This document shows, piece by piece, positions 15,978-24,539 of a stretch of DNA of 58,218 nt. The translations under genes were made by a program, and so were the position numbers. Below the pieces are notes generated by a model that saw only the letters and a list, made by a program, of their open reading frames with translations, made no database searches and was not told the origin of the DNA. Position 1 is the first letter of the stretch. Each line of letters begins with the position of its first letter. Source of the stretch: JBFXAN01 sp050184225 (lineage in GTDB: Bacteria > Chloroflexota > Dehalococcoidia > CAUJGQ01); contig JBFXAN010000022.1 of assembly GCA_050184225.1 (NCBI GenBank), positions 1 through 58,218 on the forward strand. Direction: 5' to 3'.

Positions 15978-16781
15978 TCAGCGGCCCTTGAATACCGGTT
16001 TACGTTTCTCCATGAAGGCGGCGGCCGACTCGTGGAAGTCGTCGGTCAGATGCAGCGCCAATGCCTGGGTGTAGAGGCGTGACTCCCGCTGCATCTCGTG
16101 GACGAACCAGCGGATCATGCGCACGTTGGCGCGAACCGAAAGCGGCGGGTTCTCCATGATCTGCTCGGCCAGTTCCTCGGCGGAACGCAGTAGCTCATCC
16201 GCCCCGACGACGCGATTGATCATCCCCTGCTGCAACGCCTCGTCGGCGGTGAACATGCGGCCGGTGAGCGCGATCTCGTTGGCGAAGCGACTGCCGGTCC
16301 AGAACCAGGTGCTCACCCAGTGCTGCGTGCCGGCGATGCCGCGCTGCACTTCACGGATCTGAAACTTCGTCCCCTCGGCCGCGACGACGAGGTCGGCCTT
16401 CTGTGTCAACGAGAAGCCGAGACCGAGCGCGTAGCCGTGAACGGCGGCGATCACCGGCTTCCAATTGACCGCCTCCGAAAGCCCTTCACCCTTGGCGCCA
16501 CGGCCAGCGGGTCCGCCGAGTCGCCGCAACTCCTCCCGCGTGCGAAGCTGCCGCTGCCGCACATCGGCGCCGGAACAAAAAGCACGGCCGGCGCCGCGCA
16601 GGATCGCGACCTGCAATCGCTCGTCCGCATCGAAGGCAAAGAAGGCGTCGTCGAGTTCCTCGACCATCGTGTCGTTGGCGGCGTTGAGCTTGTCCGGCCG
16701 GTTGAGCGTGATGTAGCAGAGCGGCCCGCTCGTCTCGTAGAGGATCGTCTCGTAGGTCTTGGTCGATTCGATCGTGGTCAT
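15978..16781 (-). CDS. Enoyl-CoA hydratase/isomerase family protein (1)
   Basis: Crotonase-fold protein of 267 residues. The first oxyanion-hole segment is GAGRAFCSGADVRQ (about 65-78) and the second is VHGYALGLGFSLTQKADLVVA (split here as HGYALGLGFSL and ADLVVA). It acts on acyl-CoA thioesters, as hydratase, isomerase or a related activity. The second crotonase at 48829-49620 is only distantly similar. It has no CoA-ligase or thiolase neighbour, so its pathway cannot be told. The ATG is preceded by a modest AAAGGACATC site. Confidence 0.9.
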   Translation of the reverse strand: MTTIESTKTYETILYETSGPLCYITLNRPDKLNAANDTMVEELDDAFFAFDADERLQVAILRGAGRAFCSGADVRQRQLRTREELRRLGGPAGRGAKGEGLSEAVNWKPVIAAVHGYALGLGFSLTQKADLVVAAEGTKFQIREVQRGIAGTQHWVSTWFWTGSRFANEIALTGRMFTADEALQQGMINRVVGADELLRSAEELAEQIMENPPLSVRANVRMIRWFVHEMQRESRLYTQALALHLTDDFHESAAAFMEKRKPVFKGR

Positions 16782-16794
16782 GATGTCCTTTCAT

Positions 16795-16950
16795 TGCCCC
16801 TCTCCAACACCTTGGGCGAGGAGGCTGATCAACCGAGGTCTACCAGTATCTCTCATGTCGTAACGGAGCGGAGGTTTCGGCCGGCGCCGGTCACTCAGTC
16901 CTCCTGTCCCCGGCCCCCTGAGCGGGGTGGGGTCCGTTCCCCGCCTAACA
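16795..16950 (+). repeat. Degenerate composite palindromic repeat, copy H
   Basis: The gap between the divergent crotonase and MFS genes contains GCCCCTCTCC, then GATCAACCGAGGTCTACCAGTATC, read here as TCAACC and CCAGTATC, matching the conserved core of other copies, and then CCCCGGCCCCCTGAGCGGGG. Arm pairing is eroded. It is probably an old member of the family and overlaps the promoter region of one or both genes. Confidence 0.6.
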
Positions 16951-17002
16951 CCCGTCAGTCGTATCATGTCAGCCACCACCGCCGTGTGGTCGAGGCCAAG
17001 CT

Positions 17003-18388
17003 ATGTCGAGCCGGAACGCGAAGTCCAATGGCACCCAAGCCAAGAACGGCGCCACGGCAGAGCCACAGTCGCGTCGCTTCTCCGCCCTCCGCAACCGCAA
17101 CTTCGCCCTCCTCTGGATCGGCTCCATCATCTCTAACTCCGGCTCCTGGATGCAGATCGTCGCCCAGGGCTGGCTCGTCTACGAGATGACCGACTCCCCC
17201 GTCTACCTCGGCGTCGTCGGCATGGCCCGTGCCCTGCCGATGATGGTGCTGCCGCCGATGGGCGGCGTCGTCGCCGACCGCGTCCCCCGCCTCAAGCTGC
17301 TCAAGGTGACGCAGAACATCAGTCTGCTGCTGGCGCTGTTGCTCGCCGTCCTCGTCTCCACCGGCCTGATCCAGATCTGGCAGATCATCCTGCTCAGCTT
17401 CCTCTCCGGCGCCGTCAACGCCTTCGACCAGCCCACCCGCCAGGCGCTGCTTCCCGATCTCGTCCGCCCGGCCGACATGACCAACGCCGTCGCCCTCAAC
17501 TCGGCGGCGTGGCAGGGCGCCGCCCTTTTCGGCCCCACGCTTGCCGGTGCGACGCTGGCCCTCTTCGGCCTCGCTGCCGCCTTCTATGCCAACGCCGCCA
17601 GCTTCCTTGCCGTCGTCATCGCCCTCTACCTCATGCGCGACGTTCCCGAGCACTCTCCCCACCGTCGCGCCGGCAAACGCGGCCTCTTCGATGACCTGCT
17701 CGAAGGGTTGAGCTACGTCCGCGCCACCCGCCTGATCGCGGCGCTGCTCATCCTCTCCGCCGTCACCAACATCTTCGGCCGTTCGTTCCAGCAACTCCTG
17801 CCCGTCTTCGCCCGCGACGTGCTCGACGCCGGCGAATCCGGCCTCGGCCTGCTGATGGCCGCCCCCGGCGCCGGCACGCTGATCGGCGCCGTCGCGATCG
17901 GCGCGATGGGCGACGTCCGCCGCAAAGGCGTCGTCCTCTTCGTCGCGATGGCCCTCTTCAGCGCGACCCTCGTCCTCTTCAGCGTCAGCCGCTCCTTCCT
18001 CCTCTCGCTGGCACTGCTCACCCTCGCCGGCGCCACGATGATCACCTTCAGCTCGATGCTGATGACGATGCTCCAGCTCAGCGCCCCCGGCGCCATGCGC
18101 GGCCGCGTCATGAGCCTCGTCACCGTCACGATGCAAGGCTTCGCCCCGCTCGGCGCCCTGATCACCGGTGCCGTCGCCACCGCCGTCGGCACCCCCACCG
18201 CCGTCGCCCTCTCCGCCCTGATCGTCGCCGCCGCCGCCCTCCTTGCCTCCCTCACCGCCCACGATGTCCGCGACTATCGCGACCCCTCTGAACCGGAACC
18301 CGAACGCAAGACCGCCACCCCTGCCACCGAACAGACCCTGGAACCTGCCGCCGCCACTGCCACATCCCGACAGCCTGTGGCAGACTGA
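17003..18388 (+). CDS. MFS transporter (1), MFS_3-type exporter
   Basis: Protein of 461 residues with about 12 predicted membrane helices. The N-terminal FSALRNRNFALLWIGSIISN and SGSWMQIVAQGWLVYEMT are hallmarks of the MFS_3/transmembrane secretion effector group (enterobactin-exporter-like). The loop GGVVADRVPRLKLL is the conserved MFS motif between helices 2 and 3. The C-terminus is a hydrophilic Pro/Thr/Glu tail of about 40 residues. It likely exports a small molecule; the substrate is unknown. A repeat element starts directly after its stop. Confidence 0.9.
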   Translation: MSSRNAKSNGTQAKNGATAEPQSRRFSALRNRNFALLWIGSIISNSGSWMQIVAQGWLVYEMTDSPVYLGVVGMARALPMMVLPPMGGVVADRVPRLKLLKVTQNISLLLALLLAVLVSTGLIQIWQIILLSFLSGAVNAFDQPTRQALLPDLVRPADMTNAVALNSAAWQGAALFGPTLAGATLALFGLAAAFYANAASFLAVVIALYLMRDVPEHSPHRRAGKRGLFDDLLEGLSYVRATRLIAALLILSAVTNIFGRSFQQLLPVFARDVLDAGESGLGLLMAAPGAGTLIGAVAIGAMGDVRRKGVVLFVAMALFSATLVLFSVSRSFLLSLALLTLAGATMITFSSMLMTMLQLSAPGAMRGRVMSLVTVTMQGFAPLGALITGAVATAVGTPTAVALSALIVAAAALLASLTAHDVRDYRDPSEPEPERKTATPATEQTLEPAAATATSRQPVAD

Positions 18389-18510
18389 AAGATACTGGTG
18401 TCTCCCCAAGCACGGCACCACAGACCCGGTAAACAGCACCGACACGTAGACCAGTGCCCCCTCTCCGCGCGTCAGCGGGGGGAGGGGGTCGGGGGGAGGG
18501 GTCCGTCCCC
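18389..18510 (+). repeat. Partial composite palindromic repeat, copy C
   Basis: AGATACTGGTGTCTCC just after the MFS stop matches the core of copy A, and the right part has the hairpin CCCCCTCTCC.../GGGGAGGGGG and the outer arm GGTCGGGGGGAGGGG. The left outer arm is missing. The right arm runs to ten bases before the pmbA-like ATG, so its G-rich end is the only Shine-Dalgarno-like sequence available to that gene. Confidence 0.75.
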
Positions 18511-19860
18511 ATGAACGAAAACTACACCGATGTTGCCGAGCACGTCCTCAAGCTCGCACGGGAGCGCGGCGCCGACGACGCCGAGGTGATGCTCTCCTCC
18601 GGCCGCAACTTCACCGCCACCGTCCGCCTCGGCGAGATCGAGCGTATTCAGGAAGCCGCGACCCGCACCCTCGGCCTCCGCGTCTTCAAGGACGGCCGCA
18701 CCGCCAACCGCTACACCTCCGACCTGACCCCGCGCGGCCTCTCCCAATTCGTCGATCGCACCCTCGACCTGATCGAGATCGCCGACCCCGACCCCGCCGC
18801 CGCCTTGCCAGAGTGGGAGGAGCGGCCCGAGGACCCCGACCTCCAGCTCTACGACCCCGCCGTCGAAGCGATGAGCGCCGAGGAGAAGATCGAGCGCGCC
18901 CTCCGTGCCGAGCGGGCGGCGCTGGACTTCGACCCCCGCATCACCAACTCCGGCGGCGCCTCGTTCGCCACGATGCTCCGCGAACTGATCCTCTACAACT
19001 CCCGCGGCACGATGGGCCGCTACACCGGCACGGTCGCATCCTCCTCGATGCAGGCGATCGCTGACGACGCCGACGGCAAGAAGCGCAACGACTACTGGTT
19101 CAGCGTCGAGCGCCACCTCGACCGGATGGACGGCCCGGAGACGCTCGGCCGCACCGCCGCCGAGCGGGCGGTGCGGCACCTCGGCGCCCGCAAGGTCGCC
19201 ACGCGTGCCGTCCCAATCGTCTTCGATCCCACCATGGCATCGTCGCTGCTTGGGCTGATCGGCCATGCCGCCAGCGGCGAGCTGCTCTACCGGCGTGCGA
19301 GCTTCCTCGTCGATCTGGAGGGCCAGACCGTCGGCTCGCCGCAGGTCACGATCGTCGACGACCCGCTGCTCGCCTCCCGCGTCGGCAGCCGCCCCTTCGA
19401 CGACGAGGGCGTCGCCTCCCGCCGCAACCCGCTGCTGGTCGATGGCGTCTTTCAGGGGTTCCTCTTCGATACCCATACCGCCCGGCAATTGGGACGCAAG
19501 AGCACGGGCAACTCCTCGCGCTCGGTCGGCGGCCCGGCGTCGGTGGGTACGTCCAACCTCGTCCTCGTCCCCGGCCTGCACGACCTGCGGACAATCATCG
19601 CCTCGGTTGAGGACGGCTTCTACGTCACCGAGATGATCGGCCACGGCGTCAACATGACCGACGGCACGTTCTCGCGTGGCGCCGGCGGGATGTGGATCGA
19701 GAAGGGCAAGCTCGCCTATCCGGTCTCCGAGGTGAACATCTCCGGCAACCTCAAGGAGATGCTCGCCGGCATCAGCATGGTCGGCTCCGACCTCACCTGG
19801 CAGGGCGACAGCGCTGCCCCCACCCTGAAAATCGACCGGATGATGGTCAGCGGCCTATGA
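18511..19860 (+). CDS. pmbA: TldD/PmbA family protein, PmbA (TldE)-like
   Basis: Protein of 449 residues of the modulator-of-gyrase family. It shows the N-terminal GADDAEVMLSS segment and the conserved C-terminal MIGHGVNMTDGTFSRGAGG and GNLKEML blocks. I see no HExxxH metalloprotease motif, so it is the PmbA/TldE type, which normally forms a heterodimeric peptidase with TldD; no TldD gene is in the window. The start is the ATG at 18511, where the only ribosome-site-like sequence is the G-rich end of a repeat element. The next gene overlaps its stop (ATGA). Confidence 0.9.
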   Translation: MNENYTDVAEHVLKLARERGADDAEVMLSSGRNFTATVRLGEIERIQEAATRTLGLRVFKDGRTANRYTSDLTPRGLSQFVDRTLDLIEIADPDPAAALPEWEERPEDPDLQLYDPAVEAMSAEEKIERALRAERAALDFDPRITNSGGASFATMLRELILYNSRGTMGRYTGTVASSSMQAIADDADGKKRNDYWFSVERHLDRMDGPETLGRTAAERAVRHLGARKVATRAVPIVFDPTMASSLLGLIGHAASGELLYRRASFLVDLEGQTVGSPQVTIVDDPLLASRVGSRPFDDEGVASRRNPLLVDGVFQGFLFDTHTARQLGRKSTGNSSRSVGGPASVGTSNLVLVPGLHDLRTIIASVEDGFYVTEMIGHGVNMTDGTFSRGAGGMWIEKGKLAYPVSEVNISGNLKEMLAGISMVGSDLTWQGDSAAPTLKIDRMMVSGL

Positions 19861-20624
19861 GTGACCCCCAGCCCGGCGGGGCTGAACCCCGTCCGTCCGA
19901 CCAGACTCTCCCTGCTCAGGGCGTTACTCTGCGCTCATTGCGCGATCTTGCCTCGCTCCGCGACTTTGTGCCCGCCGCCGTGCCGGAACCGCCGTCCGGT
20001 CCGGATACCAGTCTGCCGCGGGCCGTCTTCCCCTGGCTCGCCGCCCGGATCGGCGCCCGCCGCCGCGACAACCTACCGCTCTCCGAGGCGAGCCTGCGCG
20101 GCGACGTCGCCCTTGGCTTCGCCGCCCAGATCGGCGAGGCGTTCGTCTGGCCCGAAGCGCTCTACGAGGGTGAGAACGGCCCCCGCCTCAACCTGCTCAT
20201 CCGCCCACCGGAATCCAAGCCGGCGATCGCCGTCGCCTGTCAGTTTCCCAGACGTGCCAACCCCGGCCAGCTCCCGGCGACCGCCCGCCAGTTCGGCGAT
20301 CTGCTCCGCGATTCCCTGCGCCTCTCACGGTCCTTCGGCGAGAAGGGCTTACCAGTGCAGGTACTTCTCTGTACCGACGAGTTTCGCAGCTACCTCAGCA
20401 CGCTCCGCCCGCCGCTACGCATCCTCCGCCCGGACGTCGCCGGCACCGAGGTACGCGTCGAGCTGCTCCTGAACGCGCTCGACGATGGCACCCTCACCCG
20501 CTTGGCCGACAGCCTCACCGAGCAGCACACAACCCTGCACCTGGCGCTCGATGTGCTCGGCTATGCGCCGGTCGGTCCGCTGCACCTTGGCATGTGGCGT
20601 GTGATCGAGGCACGCATCTTCTAG
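19857..20624 (+). CDS. Hypothetical protein coupled to PmbA
   Basis: Protein of 255 residues in no family I recognise. Its ATG overlaps the pmbA stop by four bases (ATGA), so translation is probably coupled and the functions linked. It begins with a Pro/Gln/Ser-rich stretch, then a folded-looking region with FPWLAARIGARRRDN, CQFPRRANPGQLPATARQFG and a C-terminal LHLALDVLGYAPVGPLHLG. No signal peptide or membrane helix is visible. Confidence 0.7.
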   Translation: MSDPQPGGAEPRPSDQTLPAQGVTLRSLRDLASLRDFVPAAVPEPPSGPDTSLPRAVFPWLAARIGARRRDNLPLSEASLRGDVALGFAAQIGEAFVWPEALYEGENGPRLNLLIRPPESKPAIAVACQFPRRANPGQLPATARQFGDLLRDSLRLSRSFGEKGLPVQVLLCTDEFRSYLSTLRPPLRILRPDVAGTEVRVELLLNALDDGTLTRLADSLTEQHTTLHLALDVLGYAPVGPLHLGMWRVIEARIF

Positions 20625-20767
20625 CGCGTAAAGCTCGATCTTCACCCTTCGCGGCTGTTCCTTATGATCTGCAACCTCCGTCTGGTCGTATCGGGAGTCA
20701 GCAGCACGCATCTCGGCTCACCGCCGTGCGGCCGTGCGGCTGACCATTTGACATCGAGGAGTCGCAG

Positions 20768-21172
20768 ATGAACGCCGTTGATACCACCCAGACAGTCCAG
20801 GATCTCTACGTCGCCTTCGGTCGCGCCGATGTGCCGGCGATTCTCGCCCTACTGGCGGAGGATGCCGAGCTGTATCACTCCGGACCGGCCGACGTCCTCC
20901 CGTGGTCAATGCTCTATCGAGGCAAAGCCGAATGGGGACGGTTCTTCCAGGATGTGGGACAGGCGATCGAGTTCACCGAGTTCGCGCCGGAGCGCTTCAT
21001 CGCCCAGGGCGACACGGTCGTTGCGCTCGGACACTTCGCCGGGCGGGCACGCGCTACCGGCCGTCCTGTCGCCTCGCACTGGGCGATGGAGTGGACGTTC
21101 CAGGACGGCGACATCACCCACTGCCGCGTCCACGAAGATACCGCCGCCCTGGCCGCGGCCGTATCGCAGTGA
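20768..21172 (+). CDS. SnoaL-like (NTF2-fold) protein
   Basis: Protein of 134 residues with the NTF2-like cone fold: helix VQDLYVAFGRADVPAILALL, then AEDAELYHSG, a strand RFIAQGDTVVALGHF and the ending DITHCRVHEDTAALAAA. Members include polyketide cyclases, isomerases and many proteins of unknown role. GAGGAG precedes the start. It stands between the pmbA pair and a convergent OsmC gene; the context gives no clear substrate. Confidence 0.85.
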   Translation: MNAVDTTQTVQDLYVAFGRADVPAILALLAEDAELYHSGPADVLPWSMLYRGKAEWGRFFQDVGQAIEFTEFAPERFIAQGDTVVALGHFAGRARATGRPVASHWAMEWTFQDGDITHCRVHEDTAALAAAVSQ

Positions 21173-21187
21173 CTGCGGCTGGGTGGC

Positions 21188-21640
21188 TCAGCCGGCGGTT
21201 GTCCCGGCAGCAACCGGCTGACGAACATCATTGACGACGAGTTGCACGTTGATCTGTGGCGGATTCTTGAGCGTGTTGCCGACCGGGCAGGAGTCCGCCA
21301 CCCGTGCCAGCGTCTGCCGCAACCGCTCGTCGCCGCCCTCGACGTCGAGCTCGACCCGCACGGTGATGCTGTCAACCCGGCTCGGCGCGCGGGCACTGGT
21401 CGCTTCGATGACGGCGCGGCAGCCGGTCACCGGCAGGTCGGCCAGGCTCTCGTGTCCCATCACCACGCCGAGCGTGCAGTTGGCCAGCGCCATCAACAGC
21501 ATCTCATAGGACGTGTACCCCACCGGCCCGCCGTCAGCGCTCTCCACACGCACATTCACGCTGGACCGCTCTCGCGCCGTGAAGACGATCCGCTTTCGCT
21601 CCTGAAACTCCGCCGCAACCTGGGTGCGTCCCTCAGCCAT
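21188..21640 (-). CDS. OsmC family peroxiredoxin-like protein
   Basis: Protein of 150 residues with the OsmC/Ohr fold. The two conserved cysteines are Cys55 (ALANCTLGVV) and Cys118 (VADSCPVGNTL), spaced as in this family. OsmC/Ohr proteins reduce organic hydroperoxides with thiol reductants. It converges on the SnoaL-like gene, with stops 15 bases apart. The start ATG follows GAGCAGGCG. Whether it is OsmC- or YhfA-like cannot be decided. Confidence 0.9.
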   Translation of the reverse strand: MAEGRTQVAAEFQERKRIVFTARERSSVNVRVESADGGPVGYTSYEMLLMALANCTLGVVMGHESLADLPVTGCRAVIEATSARAPSRVDSITVRVELDVEGGDERLRQTLARVADSCPVGNTLKNPPQINVQLVVNDVRQPVAAGTTAG

Positions 21641-21726
21641 CGCCTGCTCCTGTTGTGTCTGTACCAGCCTGTCGGTGACAACGCTGGTACGCTCACCCTA
21701 GCATCGGCCGTCGTTACACGCGCCGC

Positions 21727-22911
21727 TTAGCCCTGGAAGCGGGGCAGCACTGTGGTTGCGAAAAGCTCCAACGACCGCATCAGCTTCGCGTGCGGGACCA
21801 GGCCGTTATAGGTCCAACCGAAGACCCACTGCACGGGCGTATCCGCCAGCAGCCGCTCCATCTGGCGGCTGACGGTGTCGGGACCGCCGACCAGCAACAT
21901 GCCGTTCTCCAGCATCTCGTCGACGCTCGGCGTCGTGCGGCTCTCCGGTTCGATCAGCACGTCGCCGAAATGGAACGGCGCGAACCAGGCCGCACCACAA
22001 AAGGCGCCAGAGTTCCGCCAGAGCGCCCGCGCCTCTTCGTCCGTGTCGCAGACGAGCAGATCACGCAGCACCGCCAGCCCCTCGCCCGGCGCAAGCGACC
22101 GTCCCGCGGCGGCGGCCTCCTCCCGATAGACCTCGAAGAGCCGGTTCTGCAGTTCGAGGCGCATCACCGGTAGGATCGCCGTCACGCCCTCGCGGGCGCA
22201 CCAGCGGATCGTGTTCTCGCTGGAGGCAAAGGGCGAGAAGATCGGCGGGTGCGGCTGCTGCAACGGCTTCGGCACGACGCCGACCTGCCGGACCGTGTTG
22301 TCCTCACCCACCCCTGCGCCCAGTGTCCGCGTCACATCCAGATCCCAGGGCGTACCCTCGACCGGGATCTGCCAGTAGCGGCCCCGGTAGTCGAGCATCT
22401 CCTCGGTCCAGGCGCGCTTGATGATCGCATAGTCCTCCTCGAAGGCGGCGCGGTTGGCGGCATCGACAGCATCGTGCTGTCCCGGCGTGGCGCCGTGGAT
22501 GCCGTGCAGATGCTGGGCCATGATATCCACCCAGCGGCGTTGATAGCCCCGGGCAAAGCCGGCGTTGGCCCGGCCACCGGTCATGTGGTCCAGCATCGCG
22601 ATGTCTTCGGCAACGCGGAGCGGGTTCTGCGCCGGCAGCACGATCGCCAGCTGTCCCACGCGAATCCGCTGGGTATGCATCGCGACGAAGAGGTCGAGCA
22701 ACACGGGATTGTTGGAGAGCTCAAACCCTTCGATGTGGAAATGATGCTCGGTAAAGGAGATCGAGTCATACCCCAGCGCATCCGCGAGCTGCGCCTGCTC
22801 CTTGATCTCCGCCAGCATGCGCTGATAAAGGTCGCGACGCAGACCAGCCATCCCCTGTTCGATCTCCTCGCGGGAACCGATCGACGGTAAGTAGAAGAGG
22901 CTTGCTTTCAT
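21727..22911 (-). CDS. LLM class flavin-dependent oxidoreductase (3)
   Basis: Protein of 394 residues, alkanal-monooxygenase-like. Features are MKASLFYLPSIGS, SISFTEHHFHIEGFE, RVGQLAIVLPAQNPLRVAE and GGRANAGFARGYQRRW, then KPLQQPHPPIF. It is a different subgroup from the two other LLM proteins here. A longer frame reads into the upstream repeat; I chose the ATG at 22911 because family similarity begins there. The repeat abuts this ATG directly, and its GGGGGG run lies about seven bases upstream and can act as ribosome site. Confidence 0.9.
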   Translation of the reverse strand: MKASLFYLPSIGSREEIEQGMAGLRRDLYQRMLAEIKEQAQLADALGYDSISFTEHHFHIEGFELSNNPVLLDLFVAMHTQRIRVGQLAIVLPAQNPLRVAEDIAMLDHMTGGRANAGFARGYQRRWVDIMAQHLHGIHGATPGQHDAVDAANRAAFEEDYAIIKRAWTEEMLDYRGRYWQIPVEGTPWDLDVTRTLGAGVGEDNTVRQVGVVPKPLQQPHPPIFSPFASSENTIRWCAREGVTAILPVMRLELQNRLFEVYREEAAAAGRSLAPGEGLAVLRDLLVCDTDEEARALWRNSGAFCGAAWFAPFHFGDVLIEPESRTTPSVDEMLENGMLLVGGPDTVSRQMERLLADTPVQWVFGWTYNGLVPHAKLMRSLELFATTVLPRFQG

Positions 22912-23069
22912 ACCTAACCCCCCGGCCCCCTTCCCTCGCAGGGAAGGGGGAGTCCTCGTCAACCCTGGTGTGCCAGTATCGCGTCTGGCGGTGGCATAGC
23001 GATACCAGATTCCCCAACGCCGGACCGGACGCCCTCGTCCCTCGCAGGGAAGAGGGTCGGGGCAGAGGC
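22912..23069 (+). repeat. Composite GC-rich palindromic repeat, copy D
   Basis: It starts directly at the ATG of the LLM gene on the minus strand with ACCTAACCCCCCGG, then a CCCCTTCCCT/AGGGAAGGGG hairpin, a middle containing TCAACCCTGGTGTGCCAGTATC (core TGCCAGTATC), and a second, partly degraded hairpin and arm near 23040-23069. Its middle is the reverse complement of the middle of copy A, so the element has a direction and the two copies point oppositely. Confidence 0.88.
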
Positions 23070-23293
23070 GTAGGCCGCCGGGCGCTGGGCTGCGGGCGGG
23101 AGGTCCGCCGGTGGAGCATCGCTGGTGCCTCAGCCACATGCGACGCGGGGCGCGCGGTCCGAGGCCACCTGCCGGCCACCTCCCTTCCCCTCGCCTTGCT
23201 GTCCACGTCTCTGGGGCCGTGGGGTAGGTAGCTACCAGCTGCTGACACGCGCCGCGTCATCGGGTAGCCTGCATCTCACCGGGACTGCTGCCT

Positions 23294-23323
23294 CCCGCGC
23301 TCGTCGATCGATCCGAGCGCGGG
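23294..23323 (+). promoter_or_regulatory. Perfect 10-bp hairpin upstream of MetE-like gene
   Basis: CCCGCGCTCG and CGAGCGCGGG are perfect complements around a 10-base loop TCGATCGATC. It lies 30 bases before the MetE-like start and has no following T-run. It may be an operator or an RNA structure controlling the gene. I see no match to known SAM, SAH or cobalamin riboswitch signatures. The rest of the gap 23070-23353 is GC-rich with no recognised content. Confidence 0.5.
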
Positions 23324-23353
23324 CATCACACGACGCACCATTGAGGGAGCACC

Positions 23354-24472
23354 ATGGCGCTTCGCACCACGCCGCCCTTCCGTGCCGACCACGTTGGCAG
23401 CTTCCTGCGCCCGCCCGAACTGCTCGCCGCACGTGAGCAGTTCCAGCACGGTGCAATCTCCCGCGAGGATCTGCGCGCCGTCGAAGATGAGGCAATTCGC
23501 GGCATCGTCCAGTTTGAGGAGGAAGCCGGGCTACAGGGCATCACCGACGGCGAATTCCGGCGCACCTTCTTCCACACCGACTTTCTCGAACAACTCGATG
23601 GCGTCGAAGTCCGCGGCGGGCTGGCCGGACGCTTCCACAGCGCGGCCGGTGCTGTCGACTTCGCCCCGCCGGTGATGTACGTCACTGCGAAGCTCCGACA
23701 CGCGCGACCGATCCAGGTCGCCGACTTCACTTTCCTCAAGTCGGTGACGTCACGCCTTCCCAAGGTGTCGATCCCGTCGCCGACGATGCTGCACTTCCGC
23801 GGCGGCCGCAACGCGATCAGCCGCGAGGCCTATCCTGACCTGGAAGCATTCTTCGAAGATGTCGCCGCCTGCTACCGTGACGAGATTGCGGCACTGGGCG
23901 CGGCGGGCTGCACCTATCTCCAACTCGACGACACCAACCTCGCCTATCTCTGCGACACCGGCATGCGCGAAGGGGCACGAGCGCGCGGCGATGATCCGGA
24001 CGAACTGCCGCGTCGCTATGCCCGCCTGATCAACGCCGCCATCGCCGAACGACCCGCCGGCATGACGATCTGCATCCACCTCTGTCGGGGAAACTTCCGC
24101 AGCGCCTGGGCCGCCGAGGGCGGCTATGAGCCCGTCGCCGAGGTGCTCTTCAACGAACTTGCCGTTGACGGCTACTTCCTTGAGTATGACGACGCCCGCT
24201 CCGGCGACTTCACTCCTCTGCGATTCGTCCCCCAGAACAAGATCGTGATCCTCGGCTTGGTGACGACGAAGGTCGGGCAGCTTGAGTCAAAGGATGATCT
24301 CAAGCGCCGCATCGAGGAGGCATCCCACTCCATCCCCCTCGACCAACTGTGCCTGTCACCGCAGTGCGGCTTTTCGAGCACAGTCCACGGCAACGAGATC
24401 GCCCGCGAGTCTCAGGACGCCAAGCTGCGGCTGATCGTCGAAACCGCCCGCGAGGTCTGGGGCGACGCCTGA
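23354..24472 (+). CDS. MetE C-terminal-like methyltransferase (2), YxjG-type
   Basis: Protein of 372 residues. The N-terminus PPFRADHVGSFLRPPELL is the signature of the short YxjG/YxjH MetE-like proteins. Probable zinc ligands are His242 and Cys244 (CIHLCRGN), Glu277 (YFLEYDD) and Cys338 (SPQCGFSS). Such enzymes make methionine from homocysteine or homologous thiols using alternative methyl donors. A GAGGGAGCACC site precedes the ATG. Its stop codon overlaps the first bases of a 24-bp inverted-repeat arm. The donor is unknown. Confidence 0.9.
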   Translation: MALRTTPPFRADHVGSFLRPPELLAAREQFQHGAISREDLRAVEDEAIRGIVQFEEEAGLQGITDGEFRRTFFHTDFLEQLDGVEVRGGLAGRFHSAAGAVDFAPPVMYVTAKLRHARPIQVADFTFLKSVTSRLPKVSIPSPTMLHFRGGRNAISREAYPDLEAFFEDVAACYRDEIAALGAAGCTYLQLDDTNLAYLCDTGMREGARARGDDPDELPRRYARLINAAIAERPAGMTICIHLCRGNFRSAWAAEGGYEPVAEVLFNELAVDGYFLEYDDARSGDFTPLRFVPQNKIVILGLVTTKVGQLESKDDLKRRIEEASHSIPLDQLCLSPQCGFSSTVHGNEIARESQDAKLRLIVETAREVWGDA

Positions 24473-24494
24473 GTAGTGCGTTCGTTGCAGAACC
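24471..24494 (+). repeat. Left arm of 24-bp inverted repeat
   Basis: GAGTAGTGCGTTCGTTGCAGAACC, shown as GAGTAGTGCG then TTCGTTGCAGAACC, is matched in inverted orientation at 25335-25358 with 23 of 24 bases identical. The pair brackets exactly one gene, the methyltransferase at 24540-25268. The first two bases belong to the stop codon of the upstream gene. Confidence 0.85.
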
Positions 24495-24539
24495 GATCGG
24501 GCCTGATGGGCCAGAACCTGCTCCGCGCATGCGGGGCGG

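Noticed and set aside
16964..18445. Minus-strand frame of 493 residues opposite the MFS gene
   Set aside because: Extremely rich in Gly, Asp, Glu and Ala, as expected for the antisense of a GC-rich membrane protein gene.
22912..23139. N-terminal extension of the LLM gene through the repeat
   Set aside because: The extra 76 residues are repeat-encoded Arg/Pro/Gly sequence without homology; the family start is the ATG at 22911.
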